A stretch of 64,000 bases of DNA. Origin: Streptomyces sp. CNQ-509. GTDB lineage: Bacteria > Actinomycetota > Actinomycetes > Streptomycetales > Streptomycetaceae. The stretch lies in assembly GCF_001011035.1 (NCBI RefSeq), contig NZ_CP011492.1:2799501-2863500 (forward strand), in the 5' to 3' direction. Below the pieces are notes generated by a model that ran no database searches, was not told where the DNA came from, and saw nothing but the letters and a program-made list of their open reading frames with translations. Shown in pieces: positions 53,901-62,358 of the stretch. A program made the translations under genes and the position numbers. The first letter of the stretch is position 1. Every line of letters starts with the position of its first letter.

Positions 53901-54488
53901 GAACACGTCGAGGATCCCGCCGCGCACCGCGAACTCGCCGCGCTTCTCGACCAGCTCCACCCGGCTGTACGCGGCCGCCCCCAGCGCCTGCACCGTCTCC
54001 TCCAGGTCGGCGGACCGGCCGCTGCGCAGCGCCACCGGCTTGAGGTCGCCGAGGCCCTTGACCTGCGGCTGGAGCACGGAGCGTACGGGCGCGACGACGA
54101 CGGAGACAGGGCCCGCCGCCGCGTCGTCGGGGTCCGGGTGGGCGAGCCGGCGGAGCACGGCGAGGCGGCGGCCGACGGTGTCGGAGCGGGGCGAAAGCCG
54201 CTCGTGCGGCAGGGTCTCCCACGCCGGGTACTCCACCACGGCGTCCTCGCGGCCGGGCGGCATCAGCGAGCGCAGGGCGGCGGCCAGGTCCTCGGCCTCG
54301 CGGCCGGTGGCGGTGACGGCGAGCACCGGGCGGCGGGTACGCGCGGCGAGCGCCGCGAGGGCGAAGGGGCGGGCGGCGGGCGGGCCGACGAGGTCGACCT
54401 GCGGCCGCACGCCGCCCTCCGCGGCGGTCACCGCCTCGGCGAGCGCGGGGTCGCGGACGACGGCGTCGAGCAGGCCGTACAGGCTCAT
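50934..54488 (-). CDS. mfd: Transcription-repair coupling factor Mfd
   Basis: The 1184-residue protein removes stalled RNA polymerase at DNA lesions and recruits UvrA. ATG 54488 (MSLYGLLDAVVRD) was chosen; longer frames lack a ribosome site. The order is UvrB-like N-terminal domains, CarD-like RNA-polymerase-interaction domain (about 490-560; PLTLQAGDYIVHEQHGVGRY), SF2 helicase with Walker A VCGDVGYGKTEIA and DEEQ box in VIVDEEQRFGVEHKE, motif VI QLRGRVGRGRERGYAYF, and C-terminal TRCF domain. Full length. Confidence 0.97.
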   Translation of the reverse strand: MSLYGLLDAVVRDPALAEAVTAAEGGVRPQVDLVGPPAARPFALAALAARTRRPVLAVTATGREAEDLAAALRSLMPPGREDAVVEYPAWETLPHERLSPRSDTVGRRLAVLRRLAHPDPDDAAAGPVSVVVAPVRSVLQPQVKGLGDLKPVALRSGRSADLEETVQALGAAAYSRVELVEKRGEFAVRGGILDVFPPTEEHPLRVEFWGDDIEEIRYFKVADQRSLEVAEHGLWAPPCRELLLTGSVRARAADLAVRHPQLGEMLGKIAEGIAVEGMESLAPVLVDDMELLLDVLPAGSMAVSCDPERVRTRAADLVATSQEFLQASWAASAGGGEAPIDLELLGRASLWGIADVREHARELGMMWWSVSPFSADAELEDDTLELGLHAPEVYRGDTARALADTKGWLADGWRVVYLTEGHGPAQRTTEVLGGEGIAARLDADLAPDALAPSVVHVSCGELDHGFVAPGLRLAVLTETDLSGQKAAGREGARMPARRRKQIDPLTLQAGDYIVHEQHGVGRYLEMVQRTVQGATREYLLVEYAPAKRGQPGDRLYIPTDQLDQVTKYVGGEAPTLHRLGGSDWAKTKSRAKKAVKEIAADLIKLYSARMAAPGHAFAGDTPWQRELEDAFPYVETPDQLSTITEVKEDMEKPIPMDRLVCGDVGYGKTEIAVRAAFKAVQDGKQVAVLVPTTLLVQQHMGTFSERYAQFPVVVRALSRFQTDTEARAVLDGLREGSVDIVIGTHRLFSSDTRFKDLGLVIVDEEQRFGVEHKEQLKKLRANVDVLTMSATPIPRTLEMAVTGIREMSTITTPPEERHPVLTFVGPYEEKQIGAAIRRELLREGQVFYIHNRVESIDRAAARLRQAVPEARVATAHGQMSESALEQVVVDFWEKKFDVLVSTTIVENGIDISNANTLIVERGDTFGLSQLHQLRGRVGRGRERGYAYFLYPPEKPLTETAHERLATIAQHTEMGAGMYVAMKDLEIRGAGNLLGGEQSGHIAGVGFDLYVRMVGEAVADYRATLEGGTEEAPPPEVKIELPVDAHVPHDYAPGERLRLAAYRAIASVTSEDDIRAVREELTDRYGPLPEPVENLLLVAGLRMLARSCGVADITLQGTRIRFSPVSLRESQELRLKRLYPGAVVKPALNQILVDRPKPKQMGAQPLKGRELLAWVGELLTTILDS

Positions 54489-55096
54489 GGGGCATCCGCT
54501 CCGGGGGCTGGGTGCTGGCTGTGTGGGCAGGCGGCTGGCGCCGCGGGCAACGCGAACAGCCCGAGGCGGCGGACGCCCCGGGGGTCTCCAGCGTACGACG
54601 CCCCACCGACACCCCGCGCCCCGAGCGGCCGGACCGCCCCTGCGGCGGCGGCCGGCCGGCGCCGCGCCACCCGGCGCCCCCGCGCCCGCCCCGGCCCCGA
54701 ACCCCCGTACTCCCCGCACCGCTGCCCACCGCCCCGCGCCCTCAGCCCGAAGCCGCAGGTGCCGCCGCGGAACCCCGACCTCCGGCCCGTACCGCCCCGC
54801 GCACCCCTAAGGGCACGCCCCTGCCGGAAAGCAGGGGCGGGCTCCTCCGTCCGGCCGACAAGACCGCCCGCGCGGCTGTCTAGCCTGGTCAGGCGGGTCG
54901 ACGGCGGAGACGGCGGGCCGGGCGGGGGGTCCTTCCCCAGGAGCGGGGTGGGGATATCCCCACACCCGATACGGCGCCAGGCACCAGGGATTTCCCGGCC
55001 GCCGCTCACGAGACTCGTACAGACGACGAAGCAGCACCGCGGCAGCGGTGCGAACAGGTTCCGCAGGGCGGTTCCGCAGACGAAGGAGACACGACT
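54489..55096. other. Gene-free interval, divergent promoter region of mfd and ABC operon
   Basis: This 608-base gap is CCG-rich up to about 54880, with no gene-like frame. The last 200 bases hold the leader of the ABC exporter; GAAGGAGACA (55082-55091) is its ribosome site. I see no riboswitch or repeat that I can name. Confidence 0.6.
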
Positions 55097-55894
55097 GTGA
55101 CTACGGCTGTAGCGGCGCGCACGGCCGTCGCCGCACGAGCGCGACAGGTGACCAAGGCGTACGGCTCGGGGGAGACGCGGGTCCTCGCTCTCGACAATGT
55201 CGATGTGGACATCGCCCGGGGCCAGTTCACCGCCATCATGGGGCCCTCGGGGTCCGGCAAGTCGACCCTCATGCACTGCCTCGCCGGCCTCGACACGGTC
55301 ACGGCGGGCCGCATCTGGATCGACGAGACCGAGATCACCGGGCTGAAGGACAAGAAGCTGACCCAACTGCGGCGCGACCGCGTGGGCTTCATCTTCCAGG
55401 CGTTCAACCTCCTGCCCACCCTCAACGCACTGGAGAACATCACGCTGCCCATGGACATCGCGGGCCGCAAGCCCGACCGCGAGTGGCTGGAGCGCGTGGT
55501 GGGCACCGTGGGCCTGGCCGACCGGCTCAAGCACCGCCCGAGCCAGCTCTCCGGCGGCCAGCAGCAGCGCGTGGCGGTGGCGCGGGCCCTCGCCTCCCGG
55601 CCGGAGATCATCTTCGGCGACGAGCCGACGGGCAACCTCGACTCCCGCGCCGGCGCCGAGGTCCTCGGCTTCCTGCGCCGCTCGGTGGACGAGCTGGGCC
55701 AGACCATCGTGATGGTCACCCACGACCCGGTCGCCGCCGGCTACGCCGACCGCGTCCTGTACCTCGCCGACGGCCGCATCGTCGACGAGATGTGGAACCC
55801 CACCTCCGAGCAGGTCCTCGACCGGATGCGCCTCTTCTCCGGGGGAAACCCCCGGACCCCCGCCTTCGACACGCAGCAGGGCTCGGTGGCCTGA
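55097..55894 (+). CDS. ABC transporter ATP-binding protein
   Basis: The 265-residue LolD/MacB-type ATPase starts at GTG 55097 behind GAAGGAG. It has Walker A GPSGSGKST, Q-loop FQAFNLLPTLNALEN, signature LSGGQQQRVAVARAL, Walker B IIFGDEPTGNLDS and H-loop VTHD. It is closely similar to the ATPase at 4740-5558, with the same tail layout. The permease starts two bases after its stop. Confidence 0.95.
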   Translation: MTTAVAARTAVAARARQVTKAYGSGETRVLALDNVDVDIARGQFTAIMGPSGSGKSTLMHCLAGLDTVTAGRIWIDETEITGLKDKKLTQLRRDRVGFIFQAFNLLPTLNALENITLPMDIAGRKPDREWLERVVGTVGLADRLKHRPSQLSGGQQQRVAVARALASRPEIIFGDEPTGNLDSRAGAEVLGFLRRSVDELGQTIVMVTHDPVAAGYADRVLYLADGRIVDEMWNPTSEQVLDRMRLFSGGNPRTPAFDTQQGSVA

Positions 55895-55895
55895 G

Positions 55896-58481
55896 ATGAC
55901 CGTCTTCAAGACCTCCATGCGCAACTTCTTCTCCCATAAGGGACGCATGGCGCTCTCCGCCGTCGCCGTCGTGCTGTCGGTGGCGTTCGTGTGCGGCACG
56001 CTCGTCTTCTCCGACACCATGACCACCACCTTCGACCGGCTCTTCAAGGCGTCCGCCTCCGACGTCCGCGTCAGCCCCAAGGCCGCCGACAACGACGACG
56101 GCGAGTGGGGCCGCAAGCCGCAGCCGACGATGCCGGCCGCGGACCTGAAGCGGGTCGAGAAGGTCGACGGCGTCAAGGCCGCGGACGGCGAGGTGGCCAA
56201 CGACGCCATCACCGTCGCGGACGCCGACAACGACAACCTCGGCTCCACCACCGGCGCCCCCACGATCGGCACCAACTGGGACCGGCTGGAGCTGGAGACC
56301 GCCGAGATCACCTCGGGCCACGAGCCGCGCGGGCCGAACGAGGTCGTCATCGACGCCGACGCGGCCGACAAGCACGGCGTGGAGATCGGCGACGAGATCC
56401 GTACGATCGCCGCCCCCGGCTCGTTCACCTCCGAGGTCGTCGGCATCGCCACCTTCAAGATCACCAACCCGGGCGCGACGATCGTCTACTTCGACACCGC
56501 GACCGCGCAGGAGAAGCTCCTCGGCAAGCCCGGCGTCTTCTCCTCGGTGAACCTCACCGCCGAGGCCGGCGTCTCGAACGAAGAGCTGCGGGCCGAGGTC
56601 CGCAAGGCCGTGGCCGACTCCGCCGAGCCCCTCAAGGTGCAGACGAAGGACGAGGTCGTCGAGGAGAACAAGAACGACCTCGGCAGCTTCATGGACGTCA
56701 TGAAGTACGCCATGCTCGGCTTCGCCGGCATCGCCGTCCTCGTCGGCATCTTCCTCATCGTCAACACCTTCTCGATGCTCGTCGCCCAGCGCACCCGCGA
56801 GCTGGGGCTGCTGCGGGCCATCGGGTCCAGCCGCCGCCAGGTCAACCGCTCGGTGCTCGTCGAGGCGCTGCTCCTCGGCGTGATCGGCTCGGTCCTCGGC
56901 GTCGGCGCGGGCATCGGCATCGCCGTGGGGCTGATGAAGCTCATGGGCGCGGTCGGCATGGAGCTGAACACCGCGGACCTGACGATCAACGCCACCACGC
57001 CGGTCGTCGGCATCGTCCTCGGCGTCGTCGTCACCGTGCTCGCCGCGTGGCTGCCGGCCCGCCGGGCGGGCAAGGTCTCGCCGATGGCCGCGCTGCGCGA
57101 GGCCGGCACCCCGGGCGACCGCAAGGCGGGTGCCGTACGGACCGCGCTGGGCGTGCTGCTCACCGCGGGCGGCGGCGGGCTGCTCTTCCTCACCACCCGC
57201 GTCGAGGAGGCCGCCGACGGCGCCATGTACCTCGCGGGCGGCGTGCTGCTGTCCCTGCTGGGCTTCATCGTCTTCGCGCCGGTGCTGGCCGGTCTGCTGG
57301 TACGGGCCCTCGCGGCCGGCGTGCTGCGGATCTTCGGCCCGGTGGGCCGCATGGCCGAGCGGAACGCGCTGCGCAACCCGCGGCGCACCGGGGCGACCGC
57401 CTCGGCGCTGATGATCGGCCTGTCCCTGGTCGCCTGCCTGTCGGTGGTCGGGTCCTCCATGGTCGCCTCGGCGACGGAGGAGCTGGACAAGTCGGTGGGC
57501 GCGGACTTCATCATCCAGGCCGACATGGGCCAGCCGATCGTCCCGGAGGCGGCCAAGGTCCTCGACGGCGCCCCGCACATGGAGCACGTCACGCACTACA
57601 AGGCGCTCGACGCGGACCTGACACTGCCGGACGGCGAGACGGTCGAGGAGTACAGCCTGACGGCCGCCTCCGCGACGTACGCGCAGGACCTCAGGACCGA
57701 GACCGTGCGCGGCGACCTGGCCGACGCCTACAAGAGGGACAGCATGTCCCTCGGCGAGGACTTCGCCAAGGACCACGGGCTGAAGCTCGGCGACACCCTC
57801 ACCGTCGACTTCGCCGACGGCGGCACCGCCGAGCTGACGCTGCGCGCCGTCACCTCCTCCGAGACCACGCTCGACTCGGGTGCGGCGTACCTGAACCTGA
57901 CCACGGCGCGGGACTACATCAAGGCGGGCGACCTGCCGTTCGACGACATCATGTTCGGCAAGGCGAAGGAGGGCCAGGAGGAGGCCGCGTACGCCTCGCT
58001 GAAGGAGCTGATGGACCCGTACCCGCAGTACCAGGTGCGCGACCAGACCGACTTCAAGCAGACCCTCAAGGACCAGGTGGGCCAGATGCTCAACCTCGTC
58101 AACGGGCTGCTGGCGCTGGCGATCATCGTGGCGGTCCTCGGGGTCGTCAACACCCTGGCCCTGTCGGTGGTCGAGCGGACCCGGGAGATCGGGCTGGTGC
58201 GCGCGATCGGGCTGTCGCGCAGGCAACTGCGCCGGATGATCCGGCTGGAGTCGGTGGTGATCGCCCTCTTCGGCGCACTGCTCGGGCTCGGGCTCGGGCT
58301 GGCGTGGGGCACGGCGGCGCAGCAACTGCTGGCGCTGGAGGGCCTGAAGGTGCTCGACATCCCCTGGCCGACGATCGGGGTGGTGTTCGCGGGCTCGGCG
58401 GTCGTCGGGTTGTTCGCGGCGCTGGTCCCGGCGTTCCGGGCGGGCCGGATGAACGTGCTGAACGCCATCGCGACCGAGTAG
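55896..58481 (+). CDS. ABC transporter permease, FtsX/MacB type, 861 aa
   Basis: The 861-residue permease (ATG 55896, MTVFKTSMRNFFSHKGRMAL) has the same domain plan as the 2119-4677 protein: N-terminal helix, extracytoplasmic domain, three helices near residues 270-390, central helices near 415-470, a second extracytoplasmic domain and three C-terminal helices. FtsX signatures are RTRELGLLRAIGSSRRQV and RTREIGLVRAIGLSRRQL. Substrate unknown. The two operons are paralogues 50 kb apart and in opposite orientation. Confidence 0.95.
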   Translation: MTVFKTSMRNFFSHKGRMALSAVAVVLSVAFVCGTLVFSDTMTTTFDRLFKASASDVRVSPKAADNDDGEWGRKPQPTMPAADLKRVEKVDGVKAADGEVANDAITVADADNDNLGSTTGAPTIGTNWDRLELETAEITSGHEPRGPNEVVIDADAADKHGVEIGDEIRTIAAPGSFTSEVVGIATFKITNPGATIVYFDTATAQEKLLGKPGVFSSVNLTAEAGVSNEELRAEVRKAVADSAEPLKVQTKDEVVEENKNDLGSFMDVMKYAMLGFAGIAVLVGIFLIVNTFSMLVAQRTRELGLLRAIGSSRRQVNRSVLVEALLLGVIGSVLGVGAGIGIAVGLMKLMGAVGMELNTADLTINATTPVVGIVLGVVVTVLAAWLPARRAGKVSPMAALREAGTPGDRKAGAVRTALGVLLTAGGGGLLFLTTRVEEAADGAMYLAGGVLLSLLGFIVFAPVLAGLLVRALAAGVLRIFGPVGRMAERNALRNPRRTGATASALMIGLSLVACLSVVGSSMVASATEELDKSVGADFIIQADMGQPIVPEAAKVLDGAPHMEHVTHYKALDADLTLPDGETVEEYSLTAASATYAQDLRTETVRGDLADAYKRDSMSLGEDFAKDHGLKLGDTLTVDFADGGTAELTLRAVTSSETTLDSGAAYLNLTTARDYIKAGDLPFDDIMFGKAKEGQEEAAYASLKELMDPYPQYQVRDQTDFKQTLKDQVGQMLNLVNGLLALAIIVAVLGVVNTLALSVVERTREIGLVRAIGLSRRQLRRMIRLESVVIALFGALLGLGLGLAWGTAAQQLLALEGLKVLDIPWPTIGVVFAGSAVVGLFAALVPAFRAGRMNVLNAIATE

Positions 58482-59325
58482 CGGCGGTACGCGGTGGTGG
58501 GGCCCGGCGAGCCTTGGTGGGCGTTCGCCGGGCCCCGAGCCCGTTCCCGGTACGGGCGGTATCCGGGACGGGCCCTCTTCCGGAGCCGCCGCGGGCGGCT
58601 CTCGGACGGGCCGGCGGCCCCACGGGGGTGGGACGCCGGCCCTGCTTCTGTCGCCGGCCTCTGCTGCGGGCCTCTGCTGCGGGTCCGGCGGTTACGGGGT
58701 CGATCGGCGCGTCCTCGTAGTCGTCCTCCTCGTACGAGGCGCCCGCGACGCTGGCGCCGGGACCGGCGCCCTGGAGCCGCTTCGTCTCGTACGAGGCCCC
58801 CGCCTCGGCGAACTCGTCGGGCGCCTGGCCCTCCGCGCACCCCTCGACGTCCGCGCCGAAGACCGTGGCCCCCGGGTCGCCGCCGTCCGCGGTGGTGCCG
58901 ATCAGGTCCGGCGGGTACGAGCCGCCCAGGTCGCTGCCGTCCGCGTTCTCGACGGTGAACTCGACGCAGAACGGGGTGATGTCCGCGTCGCCGTTCTCCC
59001 CGAGCGCGGCGCCGAAGGCCGCCTTGTCCACGTCCGACACCCCGGTGACGGTGATCCCGATGTGGCCGGTGGCGCCCGCCCTGTCGTAGGGGACGACGGC
59101 CTGCTCGCCGATCTTCAGCCTCGTGCCCGGCGGCGTCACCTCGACCTCCTTCGGCGCGGCGGCCGGGCTCTCCTCCTCGGCGGCCGCCGGGTCCGGCGCG
59201 GCCTCCTGGGACGACTCGGACTCCAGGTCCGCGGAGGAGGAGTCGGAGTCGTCGTCCGAGCAGCCCGTGAGGGCGAGCGCGGCGGCGCTGGCGAGCGCGA
59301 GCACGGTCATGCGGGTTCGGTTCAC
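58147..59325 (-). CDS. Secreted lipoprotein, C-terminus uncertain
   Basis: The start is GTG 59325 with GAAAGG upstream (ATG 59310 also possible). A signal peptide with lipobox ALTGC is followed by an acidic Ser/Asp/Glu linker and a beta-rich domain with LKIGEQAVVPYDRAG and VEFTVENADGSDLGG, resembling DUF4352-like telokin folds. Recognisable sequence ends near YEEDDYEDAPIDPV (about 58690). The frame then continues as basic low-complexity sequence and antisense to the permease for 335 bases. A lost stop or a one-base shift (TAA lies in the next frame at this point) is likely. Confidence 0.7.
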   Translation of the reverse strand: MNRTRMTVLALASAAALALTGCSDDDSDSSSADLESESSQEAAPDPAAAEEESPAAAPKEVEVTPPGTRLKIGEQAVVPYDRAGATGHIGITVTGVSDVDKAAFGAALGENGDADITPFCVEFTVENADGSDLGGSYPPDLIGTTADGGDPGATVFGADVEGCAEGQAPDEFAEAGASYETKRLQGAGPGASVAGASYEEDDYEDAPIDPVTAGPAAEARSRGRRQKQGRRPTPVGPPARPRAARGGSGRGPVPDTARTGNGLGARRTPTKARRAPPPRTAATRSRWRSARSSGPPGTPGPAPRTTRRPPSPRTPPRSSARGCRAPSGPPAPAVAAPPCPTPARARARAVRRRGRSPPTPAGSSGAVACATARSRAPARSPGSARPPTGPGC

Positions 59326-59484
59326 TGGGGGTTGCCTTTCGAAAATGCGCGGTGGCGCGCGCGGTCTCCCGTGCTGGTCGTGCATGAGAGGCATGCAAGA
59401 AAGGACACGAGCGGTCACCGCACGCGCAGATTCGTGTCCCGACCCACGGTGGCAGGTGGGCACGGGTAGGTCATTGACGCTCTG

Positions 59485-59913
59485 GTGCACGCCTACCTGG
59501 CCCACCAGTTGGAGTCGAAGACGGCAGCGGCGTTGGACCCGGAGCACCGGCAGCACGCCCTGCTGGTACGCGTGGTGGACTACATGCGCCACCGGCTCGC
59601 GGACCCGGAGCTGACCCCGCAGCAAGTGGCGGACGTCCACCACATCTCCGTCAGCTACCTGCACCGGATCTTCCGCGCGCACACCGGAGGGCGCGAGACG
59701 GTCGCCGGCTGGATCCGCCGTCAGCGCCTCGACCACGCCCGCCGCGACCTGGCCGACCCCGTCCTCGCGGCGGTACCGGTCCACCGGATCGCGGCCCGCT
59801 GGGGCTACACCCACGCGGCGGCGTTCACGCGCAACTTCCGGGCGGCGTACGGGGTGACGCCCCGGGAGTTCCGGCAAGGCGACCCGGCGGCCTCCGCCGA
59901 CGGCGTCTCCTGA
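59485..59913 (+). pseudogene. AraC-family regulator, 5' truncated
   Basis: The 142-residue frame holds the C-terminal AraC DNA-binding domain with both helix-turn-helix motifs (ELTPQQVADVHHISVSYLHR; RIAARWGYTHAAAFTRNFR) and the closing YGVTPREFR. The N-terminal effector domain (about 180 residues) of this regulator class is missing: an in-frame TAG lies 18 bases before GTG 59485 and no homology is seen upstream. The fragment could still bind DNA, but it reads as a remnant. Confidence 0.7.
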
Positions 59914-59943
59914 CCCGGCGGGGGCGGCTCGTAGACTCGTGGC

Positions 59944-60017
59944 GTGGCATTCACGAGCGGTCCGCACTGCTTCCTCTGAGCGGAAGGCACTGAGGGCGAC
60001 GCCGGCCGGCGTCGCCC
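59944..60017 (+). promoter_or_regulatory. Leader peptide and hairpins upstream of the rRNA methyltransferase
   Basis: TAGACT (59932-59937) is a good -10, and transcription from it would begin at or near GTG 59944. That GTG opens an 11-codon frame, MAFTSGPHCFL (59944-59979). TGCTTCC/GGAAGGCA (59968-59989) and then a perfect 24-base palindrome GGGCGACGCCGGCCGGCGTC plus GCCC (59994-60017) follow. This is the plan of an attenuator opened by stalled ribosomes. The second stem is terminator-like. Confidence 0.55.
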
Positions 60018-60130
60018 TCCTCGGCGTGCCTGCCGCGTGACCCGCGCCCCTTCGCCGCCCGCCTCCGGGCAGTGCGTGACGCGCGCGCAGCAGGCACGGT
60101 CCCCGTCCGCCCCCGTCCCAGGAGCGCCCC

Positions 60131-60976
60131 GTGCCCGTACCGCTTCCCCCTGCCCTCGCCCTCTCGCTCGACGTGCTGCGCTGCCCCACGTGCCGCCGCA
60201 CCCGCCGCCTGCACCCCGGAGGCGGCTCCCTGCGCTGCCCGGCCGGCCACACCTTCGACCTCGCCCGCCACGGCTACGTCAGCCTGCTCACCGGCGCCCG
60301 CGCCACCAGCGGCGACGACGCGGACATGGTGCGCGCCCGGAGCCGGTTCCTGGCCGCCGGCGCGTACGAACCGCTGCGGGCGGCCGCCGCCCGGCTGGCC
60401 GCCGCGGCGGTCTCCCGGCCAGGGGCCACGGTCGTGGACGCGGGCTGCGGTACGGGCCACTACCTCGCCGGCGTGCTCGACCGGCTGCCCGGCGCCCGCG
60501 GCATCGGCCTCGACACCTCCGTACGCGCGCTGCGCGCCGCCGCCCGCGCCCACGACCGGGCCGCCGCGGTGGCCGCCGACCTCTTCCGCCCCCTGCCGCT
60601 GGCCGACGGCGCGGCCGATGTCGTCCTGAACGTCTTCGCTCCGCGCAACCCGGCCGGGTTCCACCGCGTGCTGCGGCCGGGCGGCCGGCTGGTCGTGCTC
60701 CGCCCCACCGGGCGCCACCTGGCCGAACTGCGCGCCCGGCGGCCCGCGATGGTCACCGTCGACCCGGCGAAGGAGGAGCGGCTGCACCGCGCGCTCGACC
60801 CCTTCTTCGAGGCCGCCGCCACCGAGCGGATCGACTACCCCGCCCGCCTGACCGCGGCGGAGGCCCTGGACCTGGTCGCGATGACGCCGAGCGCGCGCCA
60901 CCCGGCCCGTACGGAGGAATCTCCGCCGGGCCGGGTCACCGTCTCGGTGCTGGCCACCGCGTACCGGCGGCGGTGA
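60131..60976 (+). CDS. RlmA-family 23S rRNA guanine-N1 methyltransferase
   Basis: The 281-residue SAM methyltransferase starts at GTG 60131. The N-terminal zinc-binding part (LRCPTCRRTRRLHPGGGSLRC) and HTFDLARHGYVSLLTG are typical of RlmA/TlrB. The SAM site is VVDAGCGTGHYLAGVL and the late motif IDYPARLTAAEALDLVAMTP. RlmA(I) methylates G745, and RlmA(II)/TlrB G748, of 23S rRNA, the latter conferring tylosin resistance. Gram-positive members are usually type II. A leader peptide and hairpins precede it. Confidence 0.9.
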   Translation: MPVPLPPALALSLDVLRCPTCRRTRRLHPGGGSLRCPAGHTFDLARHGYVSLLTGARATSGDDADMVRARSRFLAAGAYEPLRAAAARLAAAAVSRPGATVVDAGCGTGHYLAGVLDRLPGARGIGLDTSVRALRAAARAHDRAAAVAADLFRPLPLADGAADVVLNVFAPRNPAGFHRVLRPGGRLVVLRPTGRHLAELRARRPAMVTVDPAKEERLHRALDPFFEAAATERIDYPARLTAAEALDLVAMTPSARHPARTEESPPGRVTVSVLATAYRRR

Positions 60977-61033
60977 ACGGGGCCCGCGGCCGGTCAGGGG
61001 TGATCGAGGGCGCCGGGGCGGTAGCCGGCTCTG

Positions 61034-61297
61034 ATGTGGACCATTCCCCCTGAGCACCTGGCCGCCGCGCTCCCCGACGGGCTCCGCGAGATCACCGTGC
61101 GCCTGCTACCCACCCGCCGCAGGCGCTCCAACCCACGCGTCGTCAAACGCAAGATGTCCAGCTTCCGCGTCAAACGCACGAGCATCACACCGGGCCGCAG
61201 CTCGCCCGACCCGGCCGACGCCGTGACCGTCGCACCGCACCGGCGCACCGCCCCGGTCAACCCGCCAACCGAGGCCCGACGAAGCTGGGATCCTTAG
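61034..61297 (+). pseudogene. IS4-type transposase C-terminal remnant
   Basis: TVRLLPTRRRRSNPRVVKRK and MSSFRVKRTS match the C-terminus of streptomycete IS4-family transposases, which end with NPRVVKRKMSxxxVKR. Nothing of the catalytic DDE core is present, and terminal inverted repeats were not found. The remainder of the frame (to 61297) is unrelated low-complexity sequence. The insertion lies between the rRNA methyltransferase and the ArsA operon. Confidence 0.65.
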
Positions 61298-61347
61298 GTC
61301 ACTGGTTTTTCCACTGGCCTCGCATTTTGGTCGCGGCCGGTTCGGAA

Positions 61348-62358
61348 TCAAGCGGAGAACCCGGAAGACGAGGGCCCGAGCCGGCCGGCAAGCGCCGCAA
61401 GCGCCTCCGCGCCCACCAGATCTCCCGGCAGCAGCGGCACGTCGAGCAGCGGTACGTCCGGGAGCTGCCGCCGCAGCCGGACGAGGTGCTCGTCCTCCGT
61501 CCTCCGGCGCCGGGCGAGCAGCTCACCGGCGTCCGAGGGGGAACGGCGGTTGGCGACGAGTGCGGCCACGTCGATGCCGAGGCCGGTGAGCTTCTGGTAC
61601 ACCTCGATGGTCTCGGCGATCGGGAGCAGCTCGGCGGTCAGCACGACCACGAATCCGGTCTGCTCCGAGTCCGTCACCACTTCGCGCAGCCGGGAGAATC
61701 GGTTGCGTCGGCGTACGAGGATCCGGCGCAGCTCGGCATCGCGGTCGGTCTCCGCGCCGCCGCCGAGACCGCGCACTGCGGCACCGAACCGTTCGGACCG
61801 GTCACGGTTGGCGAGCAGGGTCTCCGTCCAGGAGGTGAGTTGCTCGGGCAGCGCAAGCAGCCGCAGCGTGTGGCCGGACGGGGCGGTGTCGAAGACGACC
61901 AGGTCGTACGCCTCCTCCCCGAGCTCCACCGCCTCGGCGATCCGCTCCAGTACCGCCGACTCGTGGGTGCCGGGCGCCTGCCGGGCCAGCTCCAGGTGCC
62001 GGCGGGCCGATGCATGGATCCGCTCGGGGAGCAGCCGCCGCATTGTCTCGGCGACCGCGGACAGGTGCTGCTCGACCGTGCGCTCCGGATCGATCTCCAG
62101 CCCGTCGACGTGGCCCGCTGTACCGGCCCTCACCCGGTGGGCGAGGTCCCCGCGGGAGGCGAGGCGTACGGGCTCGTCGCCCACGGGGCGTTCCCAGAGG
62201 TGGCCGAGGTTGTGAGCGGGGTCGGTGGAAACCAGCAGCACGCGGGCGCCCGCCCGGGCACGGCCGAGGGCGAGCGCCGCGGCGACGGACGTCTTGCCGA
62301 CCCCGCCCTTGCCGCCGACGAAGACGACCCTGCGCGAGGAGAGGAGGTCTAGCAGCAT
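61348..62358 (-). CDS. ArsA-family ATPase
   Basis: The 336-residue deviant Walker ATPase starts at ATG 62358. P-loop VFVGGKGGVGKTSVAAALAL, switch II-like DTAPSGHTLRLLALP, and a signature LVSTDPAHNLGHLW. ArsA/GET3 ATPases drive arsenite pumps or insert tail-anchored proteins; the arsenic-binding cysteine triad of ArsA is not seen, so arsenic transport is unlikely. It overlaps the CC-star gene by ten bases and follows CstA, a set found in actinobacteria. It may service the CstA transporter; this is inference. Confidence 0.9.
   Translation of the reverse strand: MLLDLLSSRRVVFVGGKGGVGKTSVAAALALGRARAGARVLLVSTDPAHNLGHLWERPVGDEPVRLASRGDLAHRVRAGTAGHVDGLEIDPERTVEQHLSAVAETMRRLLPERIHASARRHLELARQAPGTHESAVLERIAEAVELGEEAYDLVVFDTAPSGHTLRLLALPEQLTSWTETLLANRDRSERFGAAVRGLGGGAETDRDAELRRILVRRRNRFSRLREVVTDSEQTGFVVVLTAELLPIAETIEVYQKLTGLGIDVAALVANRRSPSDAGELLARRRRTEDEHLVRLRRQLPDVPLLDVPLLPGDLVGAEALAALAGRLGPSSSGFSA

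Noticed and set aside
51345..55100. A 1251-codon open frame opposite mfd
   Set aside because: It is the antisense shadow of mfd with Leu/Arg/Gly/Asp-rich content and no domain.
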